Source: Crocinitomicaceae bacterium (GTDB lineage Bacteria; Bacteroidota; Bacteroidia; Flavobacteriales_G; Salibacteraceae). Taken from it: a DNA stretch of 64,000 nt. Location of the stretch: assembly GCA_002713215.1 (NCBI GenBank), contig PAVO01000039.1, forward strand, positions 1 through 64,000, written 5' to 3'. The position numbers and the translations under genes are program-made. Shown here one piece after another: positions 45,255 to 53,523 of this stretch (position 1 is the stretch's first letter; the number at the start of each line of letters is the position of its first letter). A model generated the notes under the pieces. It saw only the letters and a program-made list of their open reading frames with translations, was not told where the DNA came from and did no database searches.

Positions 45255-45962
45255 TCAACTTTTAGATTCAAGAAGTTCTTCCTGAACTTCACCCAGTATT
45301 TGTTTCAAAGATTCCAAGATTAAACGGATGGATTGCTGAACGCTATTCCAATCAACTACGTTTGAATTATCCATACCCAAATCATCGAGGGTTACCAATT
45401 CCTGATCCAGGCTATTTACACCCAGGATATTTAAGGGTCCCTTAATTTTATGAGCCATCCTTCCAATTCCCTGAATATCTCTCTCCTTCAATGATTGGTT
45501 AAAAGACTCTATTGCGACTTTACTGTCCTCAATAAAAGTAGACAGAATATCTTCCATAAACGAACCATCGTTTTTGGCCAGGATTGAAATCTGACTCAGG
45601 TCGATCTTCTTGGAAGGTTTTTCCTCCTGCCCATTCTCAATATCCAATTGAACAATCTGAGATAGATCGGTTAAGTGTTGTGGCAATTGAACCCAAACCC
45701 CATTTGGCTTGAACGACTCGGCCTCGTTAGATAATATATAAATATGCTTATTATCAATTAGTTTGCTTAACATTCGGTCGGCCTGAATTATTGGAATGTC
45801 GACGGTTTTGTCATAAATAAATACAAAGCTGTAAGAGTTTGAGCGCAATAAACCAACAGCATCTACCACATTAACAACTTCATGAACTTCTAAAAAGGCA
45901 TCCAGAAGCAAAGTCGAGAGTACATTTCCATTGTTATGTCCCCTTATGTATATGGCTTTCAT
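45255..45962 (-). CDS. Histidine phosphotransfer (Hpt) domain protein with degenerate receiver-like N terminus
   Basis: The protein has 235 residues. Residues ~1-115 resemble a receiver fold (MKAIYIRGHNNGNVLS, SYSFVFIYDKTVDIPI, HIYILSNEAESFKP), without a clear phosphoacceptor aspartate. Residues ~125-225 are an Hpt bundle with RMAHKIKGPLNILG, whose histidine is the expected phosphorylation site. It could relay phosphoryl groups between a hybrid kinase and a regulator. No kinase is adjacent; the divergent LytTR regulator at 46072 is the only two-component neighbour. Confidence 0.8.
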   Translation of the reverse strand: MKAIYIRGHNNGNVLSTLLLDAFLEVHEVVNVVDAVGLLRSNSYSFVFIYDKTVDIPIIQADRMLSKLIDNKHIYILSNEAESFKPNGVWVQLPQHLTDLSQIVQLDIENGQEEKPSKKIDLSQISILAKNDGSFMEDILSTFIEDSKVAIESFNQSLKERDIQGIGRMAHKIKGPLNILGVNSLDQELVTLDDLGMDNSNVVDWNSVQQSIRLILESLKQILGEVQEELLESKS

Positions 45963-46034
45963 TGCTTTATAAAAATAGCGTGCAAGTATCGCATATTATT
46001 TTAGTTAAGAAGTGCAATTTTACTTGAAAGGATA

Positions 46035-46042
46035 TATTTTTG
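46035..46042 (+). promoter_or_regulatory. -7 box of the LytTR regulator gene
   Basis: TATTTTTG matches TAnnTTTG exactly and lies 30 nt before the ATG at 46072. I see no convincing -33 element at the usual distance. Confidence 0.45.
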
Positions 46043-46071
46043 GCTGATCTACATGATAACACCAAGAAAGA

Positions 46072-46755
46072 ATGAATTGCGTAGTAGTAGATGATGAATC
46101 TTTATCACGAAAAGTACTTGAAAAGTGTATAGCTGATACGCCTTTTCTGAATTTGGTGGGTTCTTATAGCAGGGCAACTCAACTTCAAAAAGAGCTTTCA
46201 AATAAGTCAGTAGACCTCATTTTTCTAGACATTCAAATGCCTGAAATGAGTGGTTTAGAGTTCGTTAAAAGTTTAAAGGACATTCCTCAGGTCGTTTTTG
46301 TTACTTCTCGAACCAATTATGCGGTTGAAGCTTTTGAGAATAATGTGACCGATTATTTGGTTAAACCTATCAATTTTCAACGTTTTTTGAAATCGGCTGA
46401 AAAAGCAAAAAAGATAAATGACCTGTTTTCTGAGAATCAGGACGACAATATTATTTATGTTAAAAGTGATTCCAGGCTAATTAAGGTCGACTTGTCTCAT
46501 ATTGTATTTATTGAAGCTCTTGGTGATTATGTCAGACTTCACACCAAAAGTGCTAAATACACGATATTGTCTACCATGAAGGCCATGGAAACCAAATTGA
46601 AAAGCTCTGATTTTCAGCGTGTTCACAAATCTTATATTGTAAGAATAGACAAGATTCTTAAAGTTGAGAAAAATGTGATTCATATGGAAAATGTTCACAT
46701 TCCGGTTAGCCGTACCTACAAGGATGTTCTAAAATCATCGCTGAACATTTTATAA
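46072..46755 (+). CDS. LytTR-family response regulator
   Basis: The protein has 227 residues: a receiver domain with the acidic pair D7/D8 (VVDDES), phosphoacceptor D53 (LIFLDIQMPE) and lysine in YLVKPI, then a LytTR DNA-binding domain from about 125 (IIYVKSDSRLIKVDLSHI, DFQRVHKSYIVRID). There is no adjacent kinase. The divergent Hpt protein 109 bp away may feed it, or it may take its signal from a kinase elsewhere. Confidence 0.9.
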   Translation: MNCVVVDDESLSRKVLEKCIADTPFLNLVGSYSRATQLQKELSNKSVDLIFLDIQMPEMSGLEFVKSLKDIPQVVFVTSRTNYAVEAFENNVTDYLVKPINFQRFLKSAEKAKKINDLFSENQDDNIIYVKSDSRLIKVDLSHIVFIEALGDYVRLHTKSAKYTILSTMKAMETKLKSSDFQRVHKSYIVRIDKILKVEKNVIHMENVHIPVSRTYKDVLKSSLNIL

Positions 46756-46849
46756 TTCCGCTAATCTGATTCATCTTAAGATCGGGAAAATTCGATTATT
46801 GTACCTGCTTGTTAAAATTTTTCTTCACTAAATGTCATAGATTCGAACC

Positions 46850-48022
46850 GTGGAAGTTAGGAAGTGGATCGTTGGTGTATTGATACTTATTCTAGTAAGT
46901 TTACCCGTGGTTAGTATTGTGGTTTGGGTAATTAGCCCCAAGTTTCCCATCAACATAATGATTGTAGACAAAACGGTGCTAACCCCGGAAGGCAATGAAC
47001 ACAGAAGTTTCAATTGGATTCTCAAACACCATAAATACGTCAAACCGGATGAAACATTCTATGAAATTGAGGATTACCGTGGTTTTTTTCCATTAGACAG
47101 CGAGAAGTTCTATATCGATGACCTTGATTTGTACAAGGATGCTCAACTGGATAGCCTGGCGGATACCTTAGACATGGTATATTTTACCGACACTTATGGC
47201 ATATATTATAACGAATGGTATAGACAAGAAGAATTGACGGAGCATTCAGAAATGGTTTATGGCAGAACTTCTGAAAACGATTACAAGTTGATGGAGAAAA
47301 TGCACGAACGTCAAAAGCTAGTTCTTACTGAGTTTAATACGATAGCTTCCCCGACCAGTAATCCTGTGCGCGACAAAATTGAGAATGAGTTCGGAATTAA
47401 ATGGTCAGGTTGGGTTGGACGCTATATGTTTAGCCTCGACACAACCAAAAACCCCGAATTGCCCAAATGGGTGGTTCGACTCCACCGGGAACAGTATAAC
47501 GACGCCTGGCCGTATACGAAATCCGGGATTATATTGGTTCATGAATCGGAAAAGATTGTGGTATTGGAAAATGAAACGGACCTGGACCACGAGGTACCAA
47601 TTATAAACACGGATAAGTATTACCAAGAGTTTTTTGGTGTTTCAGAATATATCCGGTATCCATTTTGGTTTGACATTTCCCACATAGAATACGACGATCT
47701 GGTAGTATCTTATTATAAAATTCACACCAATCACCGGGGAGATTCGATATTGGAACACAACAACATTCCCAATGAATTTCCAGCCGTTTTGGGCGATCAT
47801 ATTATCAACCGGTTTTACTATTTTGCCGGTGACTTTGCTGACAATCCTATAGCCATGTCTGCGGTTTACTCACGGGGTATCGAGTATATCGATTTCTTTC
47901 TTTACAACAACCGCGATCTATCAGACCGAAAAAAATTCTTCTGGAGGTATTATCGGCCTATGATGCAGAAAATCATGTCTGATTACTATTCAGTATACCA
48001 CTATGAGAATATTGAATCGTAG
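46850..48022 (+). CDS. Membrane-anchored protein of unknown function, GTG start
   Basis: The protein has 390 residues. A single N-terminal membrane helix (WIVGVLILILVSLPVVSIVVW) should anchor it with the remainder outside the cytoplasm. The rest is rich in aromatic and acidic residues, with segments such as FTDTYGIYYNEWYRQEEL and DHEVPIINTDKYYQEFFGV that look like a compact enzyme or binding fold, but I do not recognise a family. The start is a GTG placed 4 nt after a -7-like box (TAGATTCG, 46838-46845), which suggests a leaderless transcript. No operon partner is evident. Confidence 0.75.
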   Translation: MEVRKWIVGVLILILVSLPVVSIVVWVISPKFPINIMIVDKTVLTPEGNEHRSFNWILKHHKYVKPDETFYEIEDYRGFFPLDSEKFYIDDLDLYKDAQLDSLADTLDMVYFTDTYGIYYNEWYRQEELTEHSEMVYGRTSENDYKLMEKMHERQKLVLTEFNTIASPTSNPVRDKIENEFGIKWSGWVGRYMFSLDTTKNPELPKWVVRLHREQYNDAWPYTKSGIILVHESEKIVVLENETDLDHEVPIINTDKYYQEFFGVSEYIRYPFWFDISHIEYDDLVVSYYKIHTNHRGDSILEHNNIPNEFPAVLGDHIINRFYYFAGDFADNPIAMSAVYSRGIEYIDFFLYNNRDLSDRKKFFWRYYRPMMQKIMSDYYSVYHYENIES

Positions 48023-48085
48023 TTAGATTAAACCTCCAGTTCGAAACAATTGTTCCGGTTGCGTTGAATATCCTACCTTAGCGCA

Positions 48086-48676
48086 ATGCCACATAATTTT
48101 TGGAAAAGTCTGGAATACGAGAATTCCAAATCTCAGGTTGCTGACGACTTCTACTACCATCAATTTAAAATTGAAAACCGAATTCGCTTTAACACAGGCT
48201 CTGAAAGTGATATGGAATTTCAGTTAAAGGATATTGATGTTCAACTTTATGGCTGGAATCGATACACCAACGTTTCGGAAAAATTTAGAGAAGTTGATTA
48301 CAACGATTTATACCTGGAGCTTTACAGCATGTATCCCACGGTAAAAGGTTGGATGCACAAATCAGAAGCAAACCACTTGGCTTACTTCTTTCCTCAACGA
48401 ATGCTTTGGATAAAAGAAAAAGAAATTCAACAGGTTTTTAAAGACTTTATAGAACCAAGCATCGATTTAGAAACATTGAATTTGTGGTTAGAAAAGAATC
48501 CTAAAAAAAGTGGGAGATATGCTTCAGAAATCATTTTTGAAAATCGAAAATACCCGGTTTTTATTATCGTTGCATACAACAAAACGCAGAACAAAAACTG
48601 GAATACAGTTGGTGTATCAGTACCATTTGACCTCCTGAAAGCCTATCAATTAAACTGGAAGGAATATTCTTTATGA
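48086..48676 (+). CDS. PD-(D/E)xK-nuclease-like protein paired with a DNA methyltransferase
   Basis: The protein has 196 residues, soluble, no signal. The segment LKDIDVQLYG (D49, D51), then VSEKFRE (E65, K66), then DLYLELYS (E78), and GWMHKSEANHLAYFF (88-102) follows the layout of phage-type PD-(D/E)xK nucleases, in which an acidic IDV strand, a lysine strand, an acidic strand and a GWxxKSxADxxxY helix-strand succeed one another. The lysine motif is not canonical (SEK instead of [DE]xK), so activity is uncertain. The gene runs into a convergent DNA methyltransferase gene with a 6-nt overlap of ends, the arrangement of many type II restriction-modification pairs. I treat it as a candidate restriction enzyme; a protein of another function is possible. 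Confidence 0.5.
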   Translation: MPHNFWKSLEYENSKSQVADDFYYHQFKIENRIRFNTGSESDMEFQLKDIDVQLYGWNRYTNVSEKFREVDYNDLYLELYSMYPTVKGWMHKSEANHLAYFFPQRMLWIKEKEIQQVFKDFIEPSIDLETLNLWLEKNPKKSGRYASEIIFENRKYPVFIIVAYNKTQNKNWNTVGVSVPFDLLKAYQLNWKEYSL

Positions 48677-49408
48677 ATGAACTTTAGTGGCCTTGTTTTC
48701 TGCTTCGATCAATCGATTGTTGGCAATGTCTATGTATTCCTGATTCAGTTCAAAACCAATAAAATTGCGACCTAACATTTTGCTCGCAACAGCCGTGGTT
48801 CCGGAACCCATAAAGGGGTCTAGCACCAAATCACCTGGGTTAGAACTTATTTCAAGGTAAGGAATGCAAACCTTCAAAGGTTTTTGTGTTTTATGCTTAC
48901 TCCTTTCTTTACCCATACAAATTGGAGTCTCGATAAAATTGTGCATTTCATTCACATGCTTGTGGTTCCATGTTTTAGGTGTTCCCTTGCTGAAATGAAC
49001 CAAAAGTTCCATGCTATTTGCAAACATTTTACGTGTGTGGATAGCAGGAAATGGATTGGTTTTGTGCCAGTGAATCACTTTGCGAAAGTTAAAGCCAACT
49101 TTCTCTACGATTCTATTGATATAGGAAACGAAGTCATCGCCACAAAACAGATAACCTGAGCCACCTGTCTTACTCACCCTGAAACATTCCGCAAGAACGT
49201 TCTCCAAAAATTCTAAGTATTCTTTTTCGGAAGAATAGCCATCGAATTCAAATTCCGTAATAACGTCCTTGTGGTTTTTAAGGGAGGTAACATCCTGAGC
49301 CCGAAATTGGTAATAGGGCGGATCGGTAAACAATAAATCGATGGATTCATCCTCTATTTTCTTTAAGCCCTCAAGGCAGGATTCATTGTAGATTTTGTTT
49401 ACTTCCAC
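48671..49408 (-). CDS. Beta-class site-specific DNA methyltransferase (N6-adenine or N4-cytosine)
   Basis: The order is motif IV first, then motif I at the end, so the class is beta: DLLFTDPPYYQF near residues 25-36 and LVLDPFMGSGTTAVAS near 198-212, with FIGFELNQEYIDIA after it. A variable middle (FPAIHTRKMFANSMELLV; HKTQKPLKV) should hold target recognition. A TTG nine nt upstream (49417) is an alternative start, but the -7 box TATATTTG covers exactly that TTG (49415-49422), so the GTG at 49408, 6 nt after the box, is the better choice and implies a leaderless transcript. The gene converges with the nuclease-like gene. Confidence 0.88.
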   Translation of the reverse strand: MEVNKIYNESCLEGLKKIEDESIDLLFTDPPYYQFRAQDVTSLKNHKDVITEFEFDGYSSEKEYLEFLENVLAECFRVSKTGGSGYLFCGDDFVSYINRIVEKVGFNFRKVIHWHKTNPFPAIHTRKMFANSMELLVHFSKGTPKTWNHKHVNEMHNFIETPICMGKERSKHKTQKPLKVCIPYLEISSNPGDLVLDPFMGSGTTAVASKMLGRNFIGFELNQEYIDIANNRLIEAENKATKVHS

Positions 49409-49414
49409 GGAAGG

Positions 49415-49422
49415 CAAATATA
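49415..49422 (-). promoter_or_regulatory. -7 box of the methyltransferase gene, overlapping a TTG
   Basis: On the minus strand TATATTTG matches TAnnTTTG exactly. The GTG at 49406-49408 begins 6 nt after it, close to the expected transcription start, so little or no leader is left. No convincing -33 TTTG is visible at the usual distance. Confidence 0.55.
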
Positions 49423-49504
49423 GAGTTTGAAAGAAAATGTTAGGGCTTCCGCACGATTTCTTCTCATCGCTCCCGAATTGTCTGATTCTTCAATTGTTGG
49501 CAAA

Positions 49505-49536
49505 ATAAAAACCCACATTATCAGCGACAATGTGGG
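49505..49536 (-). terminator. Terminator after the rhodanese gene
   Basis: cccacatt (49512-49519) and aatgtggg (49529-49536) form an 8-bp stem; on the minus strand it is followed by a T-rich tract (tttttattttg). It closes the rhodanese / MBL-rhodanese unit. Confidence 0.8.
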
Positions 49537-49562
49537 CTTCGTAAAACAAAATTAAATTTGAA

Positions 49563-49877
49563 TTAAGGCATTTCCAATTCTCCGTCCCAAGACAACATGC
49601 CGCCCTGGAAATTTACAAGGGATTTAAAACCATTATTCGCCATAGCTCCAGCAGCTGTTGCGCTTCTACCTCCACTTCTACAAATCATGTAGTAGTTTTT
49701 ATTCCGGTCCAATTCCAGTATCGAATCCATAAATTCGGGAGACATTAAGTTGATATTGATAGCCCCGGGAATCATACCCTGGCTGCATTCTTCCGGAGTA
49801 CGAACATCGATAAGCACTGCATTATCATCGTCCGCAATCATTCTTTTGAAGTCCAATACATTCGCTTCTTTAAACAT
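49563..49877 (-). CDS. Single-domain rhodanese
   Basis: The protein has 104 residues, all one rhodanese domain: VLIDVRTPEECSQGMIPGAI, then the active-site loop ICRSGGRSA with C66. It should carry a persulfide sulfur. It lies 49 nt downstream of the fused MBL-rhodanese gene on the same strand, so both belong to one sulfur-handling unit that ends at the hairpin at 49505-49536. Confidence 0.93.
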   Translation of the reverse strand: MFKEANVLDFKRMIADDDNAVLIDVRTPEECSQGMIPGAININLMSPEFMDSILELDRNKNYYMICRSGGRSATAAGAMANNGFKSLVNFQGGMLSWDGELEMP

Positions 49878-49926
49878 ATTTATTGTGTTTGTTTATTTCA
49901 AAATTTAAAGTCAAACTAAAGTACGC

Positions 49927-51333
49927 TTACTTGGTAGAAGGACAAACGTAGTCTGTCATAGAGATACCAGCTTCAAGCATAGCCTTGCTCCCGCCTTTAA
50001 CATCAATCAGTTTATGCCTCCCTCTTGCCTTTTGAATGCTGTTAAATATAACAGAGCGGTATCCACCCAAACAATGAGTATAGTATGTTTTTTCGGGATC
50101 GATCTTATCCATCATGCTGTTGATATAATCCAAGGGAACATTAATGGCATCCTCTACATGTTCAGCTTCGTACTCTGTAGTTTTACGAACATCCAATACA
50201 TTGACTTTTTCAGTTTCCAGAATCACTTTTAGCCCCTCAGCCGTAACACTATTAATGCTATCGGTCTCCTTACCGGCAGCTTTCCAGGCATCCAAGCCTC
50301 CCTTTAAGTATCCTAATGAATTGTCGTAACCCACACGAGCCAATCGGGTAATTACTTCTTGTTCGGTTCCTTCATCGGCGATAAAAACAATAGGTTGGTT
50401 AATGTCTGTAATTAACGCACCTACCCACATAGCCATTTGACCATTTAAACCAGCAAAAATAGATCCCGGAATGTGCTCTTTTGAAAACTCGTCTTCTGAT
50501 CGGGTATCCAGAACCAACGCATCTTCTGCTTCAACTATTGCCAAAAAAGTATCTACGTTAAAAGCTACGTTCCCTTTTTCAATAACATCATCAATACTCT
50601 GATAGCCAGACTTATTGATCACAGCATTCTTTGGGAAATACTGAGGTGGGGGAAGAATCCCATCAGTTACTTCTTTAATAAACTCTTCCTTACTCATGTC
50701 AGCTCGTAGCGCATAATTGGTTTTCTTTTGGTGGCCTAAGGAATCATAAGTTTCTTCGCTCATATTTTTTCCACAGGCTGATCCAGCGCCATGATTTGGA
50801 TAAACCAGAACATCATCACCCAAAGGCATAATCTTGTTTCTCAACGAATCGAATAACATTCCCGCCAGATCTTCTTTGGATAAATCCGATTTAACTGCCA
50901 GGTCGGGCCGTCCAACATCACCAATAAACAGGGCATCTCCGGTGAATATAGCATGGTCATTTCCTTCTTCGTCGATCAATAAAATACTGCTCGATTCCAG
51001 GGTGTGGCCTGGTGTATGAATCAATTTTAAGGATACGTTACCCAATTTGAATACCTGACCATCTTCGGCAACAGTAATTTCATAATCCGGTTTAGCGGTA
51101 GGACCGTAAATAATTTGAGCACCGGTTTTTTTCGCCAAATCCAAATGTCCCGAAACAAAATCTGCATGAAAATGAGTTTCAAATATGTATTTGATTTTAG
51201 CATCATTTTCTTCTGCTCTTTTGATGTATGGTTCCGTTTCTCGAAGGGGATCGATAATAGCAACTTCTCCATTATTCTCAATGTAGTAAGCGGCTTCGGC
51301 TAAACAGCCAGTATATAATTGTTCAATTTTCAT
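49927..51333 (-). CDS. Persulfide-dioxygenase-like metallo-hydrolase fused to two rhodanese domains
   Basis: The protein has 468 residues. The N-terminal metallo-beta-lactamase domain has THFHADFVSGH with H54, H56 and D58, then a GHTLESSS segment and a distal histidine (VYPNHG), as in ETHE1-type persulfide dioxygenases. Two rhodanese domains follow: the first (about 255-355) has a degenerate loop without cysteine (FIADEGTEQEV), the second (about 365-462) has an intact one (THCLGGYRS). The layout resembles CstB-like enzymes that oxidise persulfides to sulfite or thiosulfate. Role: sulfide or persulfide detoxification; no cognate repressor is present in the window. Confidence 0.9.
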   Translation of the reverse strand: MKIEQLYTGCLAEAAYYIENNGEVAIIDPLRETEPYIKRAEENDAKIKYIFETHFHADFVSGHLDLAKKTGAQIIYGPTAKPDYEITVAEDGQVFKLGNVSLKLIHTPGHTLESSSILLIDEEGNDHAIFTGDALFIGDVGRPDLAVKSDLSKEDLAGMLFDSLRNKIMPLGDDVLVYPNHGAGSACGKNMSEETYDSLGHQKKTNYALRADMSKEEFIKEVTDGILPPPQYFPKNAVINKSGYQSIDDVIEKGNVAFNVDTFLAIVEAEDALVLDTRSEDEFSKEHIPGSIFAGLNGQMAMWVGALITDINQPIVFIADEGTEQEVITRLARVGYDNSLGYLKGGLDAWKAAGKETDSINSVTAEGLKVILETEKVNVLDVRKTTEYEAEHVEDAINVPLDYINSMMDKIDPEKTYYTHCLGGYRSVIFNSIQKARGRHKLIDVKGGSKAMLEAGISMTDYVCPSTK

Positions 51334-51437
51334 TTTATATCATTTGAATTATTGTACTGCAAATCTAGAACCGGAAAAGATACCAAATGGTAACAATTGT
51401 CACATGTTCATAAAATTCACGGGAAGCACCAACTGCT

Positions 51438-52460
51438 TTACTTTTTCTGAAGAAATTCCTGGTCGGTTAGCGATTTTAAAAAGGCGACTAAGGCTTGTCT
51501 TTCATCAGATGTGATGTCTTTTTGAGTTATTCGCATGTCCTGAGTAGAAAATCCGGCACCACCGCTAGCATAGAAATCGACTACTTCTTCTAAAGTGGTA
51601 AATCGACCATCATGCATATAGGGACTGGTTATATCAATGTTTCTTAGCGAAGGCACCTTAAATTTTCCTTTGTCCGGAAAATGCAGGGTCACTCTATACC
51701 TTCCTGAATCCTGCCCTGGAATAAAAGTACCATTGTTTATGAACTCATAATTGGTAAACAATGGCGGAACATGGCATTGTTTACATTGAAATTTTTCACT
51801 GTTAAACAGGCTTCTTCCTTTTAATTCCAGCGAACTCAACGCCTGCTTATTTCCTTGATATTCGAACTTGTCGAAATTGGAATTAGCGCTAATTAATGTT
51901 CTTTCATATATGGCAATTGCCTCCGCCAACCTTATCGGACCAGGAGCTTGTTCAAACGCGGCCTGGAATAATTCCACGTATTCGGCATTTTGATTCAGTC
52001 GACTAATTACTTCCACAATATTGAGATCCATTTCATCGTGATTCTCGAGCGGTAACCTCACCTGTGCTTCCAGGGTCTGTGGCCCACCATCCCACATAAA
52101 AATAGGTGACCAAAGTAAATTTACCAAGGTCGGACTATTTCTAAACCCCAATCTTCCGTCCACTCCTTCAGAAAACTTTTGACCATCGGTAAATGCAAGT
52201 TCACGTTTGTGGCAACTACCACATGATATTTTCCCGGTTCGGCTCAAAATTGGATCGAAAAACAATTTCTTTCCCAATGCCACCCGAGCCGGAGTAACTT
52301 GTTCAATTATGCTAGCAGGAATTTCAGGAAACCCAGGAGGCGTATTAATTATTGGTTGCTCTTTATTTACTACCGAGGGGGTATCAACTGTTTCAGCTAC
52401 CTCCTTTTTACAGGACAATAGGAATACAGCAGCAATTAGTATATAGACAATCCACTTCAA
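51438..52460 (-). CDS. mbnH: MbnH/MauG-type diheme enzyme (cytochrome c peroxidase family)
   Basis: The protein has 340 residues, with lipobox LLSC (Cys17). Heme motifs are CGSCH at 80-84 and CKQCH at 226-230. The start is a TTG that overlaps the MbnP stop (TTGA), so the two genes are translationally coupled. In the characterised pair, MbnH oxidises a tryptophan of MbnP to kynurenine, creating a copper site. The gene order and coupling here point to that reaction, but an ordinary peroxidase function cannot be excluded from the sequence alone. Confidence 0.85.
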   Translation of the reverse strand: MKWIVYILIAAVFLLSCKKEVAETVDTPSVVNKEQPIINTPPGFPEIPASIIEQVTPARVALGKKLFFDPILSRTGKISCGSCHKRELAFTDGQKFSEGVDGRLGFRNSPTLVNLLWSPIFMWDGGPQTLEAQVRLPLENHDEMDLNIVEVISRLNQNAEYVELFQAAFEQAPGPIRLAEAIAIYERTLISANSNFDKFEYQGNKQALSSLELKGRSLFNSEKFQCKQCHVPPLFTNYEFINNGTFIPGQDSGRYRVTLHFPDKGKFKVPSLRNIDITSPYMHDGRFTTLEEVVDFYASGGAGFSTQDMRITQKDITSDERQALVAFLKSLTDQEFLQKK

Positions 52461-53380
52461 TTTAGTATTACGGTATGAACCGTTATGTTTTTAACCGATA
52501 TTGCTTCACTTAGATTAGTATGAACTGCCGAGCTCAACACTTTCTGAGCTGGTGTTGAGGTATGAGATTGTCCTTGTGCACTGGTTTCTATTTTAATACC
52601 ATCTATGATCTTTAATACATCTAAGTTTAATTCTAAATCAACCTCATTATTAACTCCAATCTCATATGTTTTATCCAAATCCAGAATTACCAATCGATAC
52701 ATATCACTATGACCTGAATGATAAAAAAATGTTCTGTTTAAGATCCCGTTTGCGTTAGAGTCTACCCTACCTTCAATTTTCGAAAAAATATATTTGGCCT
52801 TCCAGTCCCAGGCCATGGTTGTGTAGGTGGCGCTCAACGGATGATCCGCTGGATATTTATTAGGAGAAAACTCTTCGTTCTCTTCAATCCCAACTCCAAC
52901 TCCAATATACAATTGGTTGTACGAACCAAGCCTTTGTACTACTCCTTTGGATTCTGTATTCCAATAAGGAATGGAAGGATTTAAAGGCTTTGAAGTGTCA
53001 AAATCAAACAATTCTATGTCCTTAAACTCAGTTTTATTATTTCCGTTGTAAGCGAACTTAAGATTAGCTACATAGAACTTAAGTGTGCTCATTAAAAACT
53101 CTTTACCATCGTTATTGGTGTACTTTTCATTCAATGCAAAATCTTTTCCATTAGCAGTTGCCTCAATCTTAATATTTACTGGAATATTACTTTCAGGAAC
53201 CACAGTATCCTCCTTATCTATGGTATAAACACACTCGCCATAGCGATTTGCACTAGGGTCATAATTATCTGCCAGAGGATCATTGCAGCCACCTTTCGTA
53301 TTACATCCCCAAACTGTTATCCCAACCACAGCCACAACTGCAGTTCTAAACACTCCTTTAAGCACCTTTGCTCTATTCAT
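52457..53380 (-). CDS. mbnP: MbnP-family copper-binding lipoprotein
   Basis: I start at the ATG 53380 (MNRAKVLKGVFRTAV), which yields a lipobox VWGC; the longest frame adds 22 unconvincing residues. The mature protein first has a short calcium-binding-like Bacteroidota motif (GCNDPLADNYDPSAN ... GECVY), then the MbnP fold. A conserved MAWDWK lies near residues 186-191; in characterised MbnP a tryptophan becomes kynurenine and helps bind copper together with histidines. Histidine candidates are present (FYHSGHSDMY and later HTSTP, VHTNL). It precedes and overlaps mbnH by 4 nt. No methanobactin precursor or mbnA-like gene is seen. Confidence 0.85.
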   Translation of the reverse strand: MNRAKVLKGVFRTAVVAVVGITVWGCNTKGGCNDPLADNYDPSANRYGECVYTIDKEDTVVPESNIPVNIKIEATANGKDFALNEKYTNNDGKEFLMSTLKFYVANLKFAYNGNNKTEFKDIELFDFDTSKPLNPSIPYWNTESKGVVQRLGSYNQLYIGVGVGIEENEEFSPNKYPADHPLSATYTTMAWDWKAKYIFSKIEGRVDSNANGILNRTFFYHSGHSDMYRLVILDLDKTYEIGVNNEVDLELNLDVLKIIDGIKIETSAQGQSHTSTPAQKVLSSAVHTNLSEAISVKNITVHTVILN

Positions 53381-53523
53381 ATTCAACAGTTTTCCTCCAA
53401 ATCCGCTGTCACGTTGAGTAACGCAACCTAATGATTTATGTTTCATTCATTCGTCAAGCAGTAAAGTTATTTATTGACTGGTGATCAGAAAGTGAGTTAT
53501 GTTACAATTCAACTTTTACGTTT

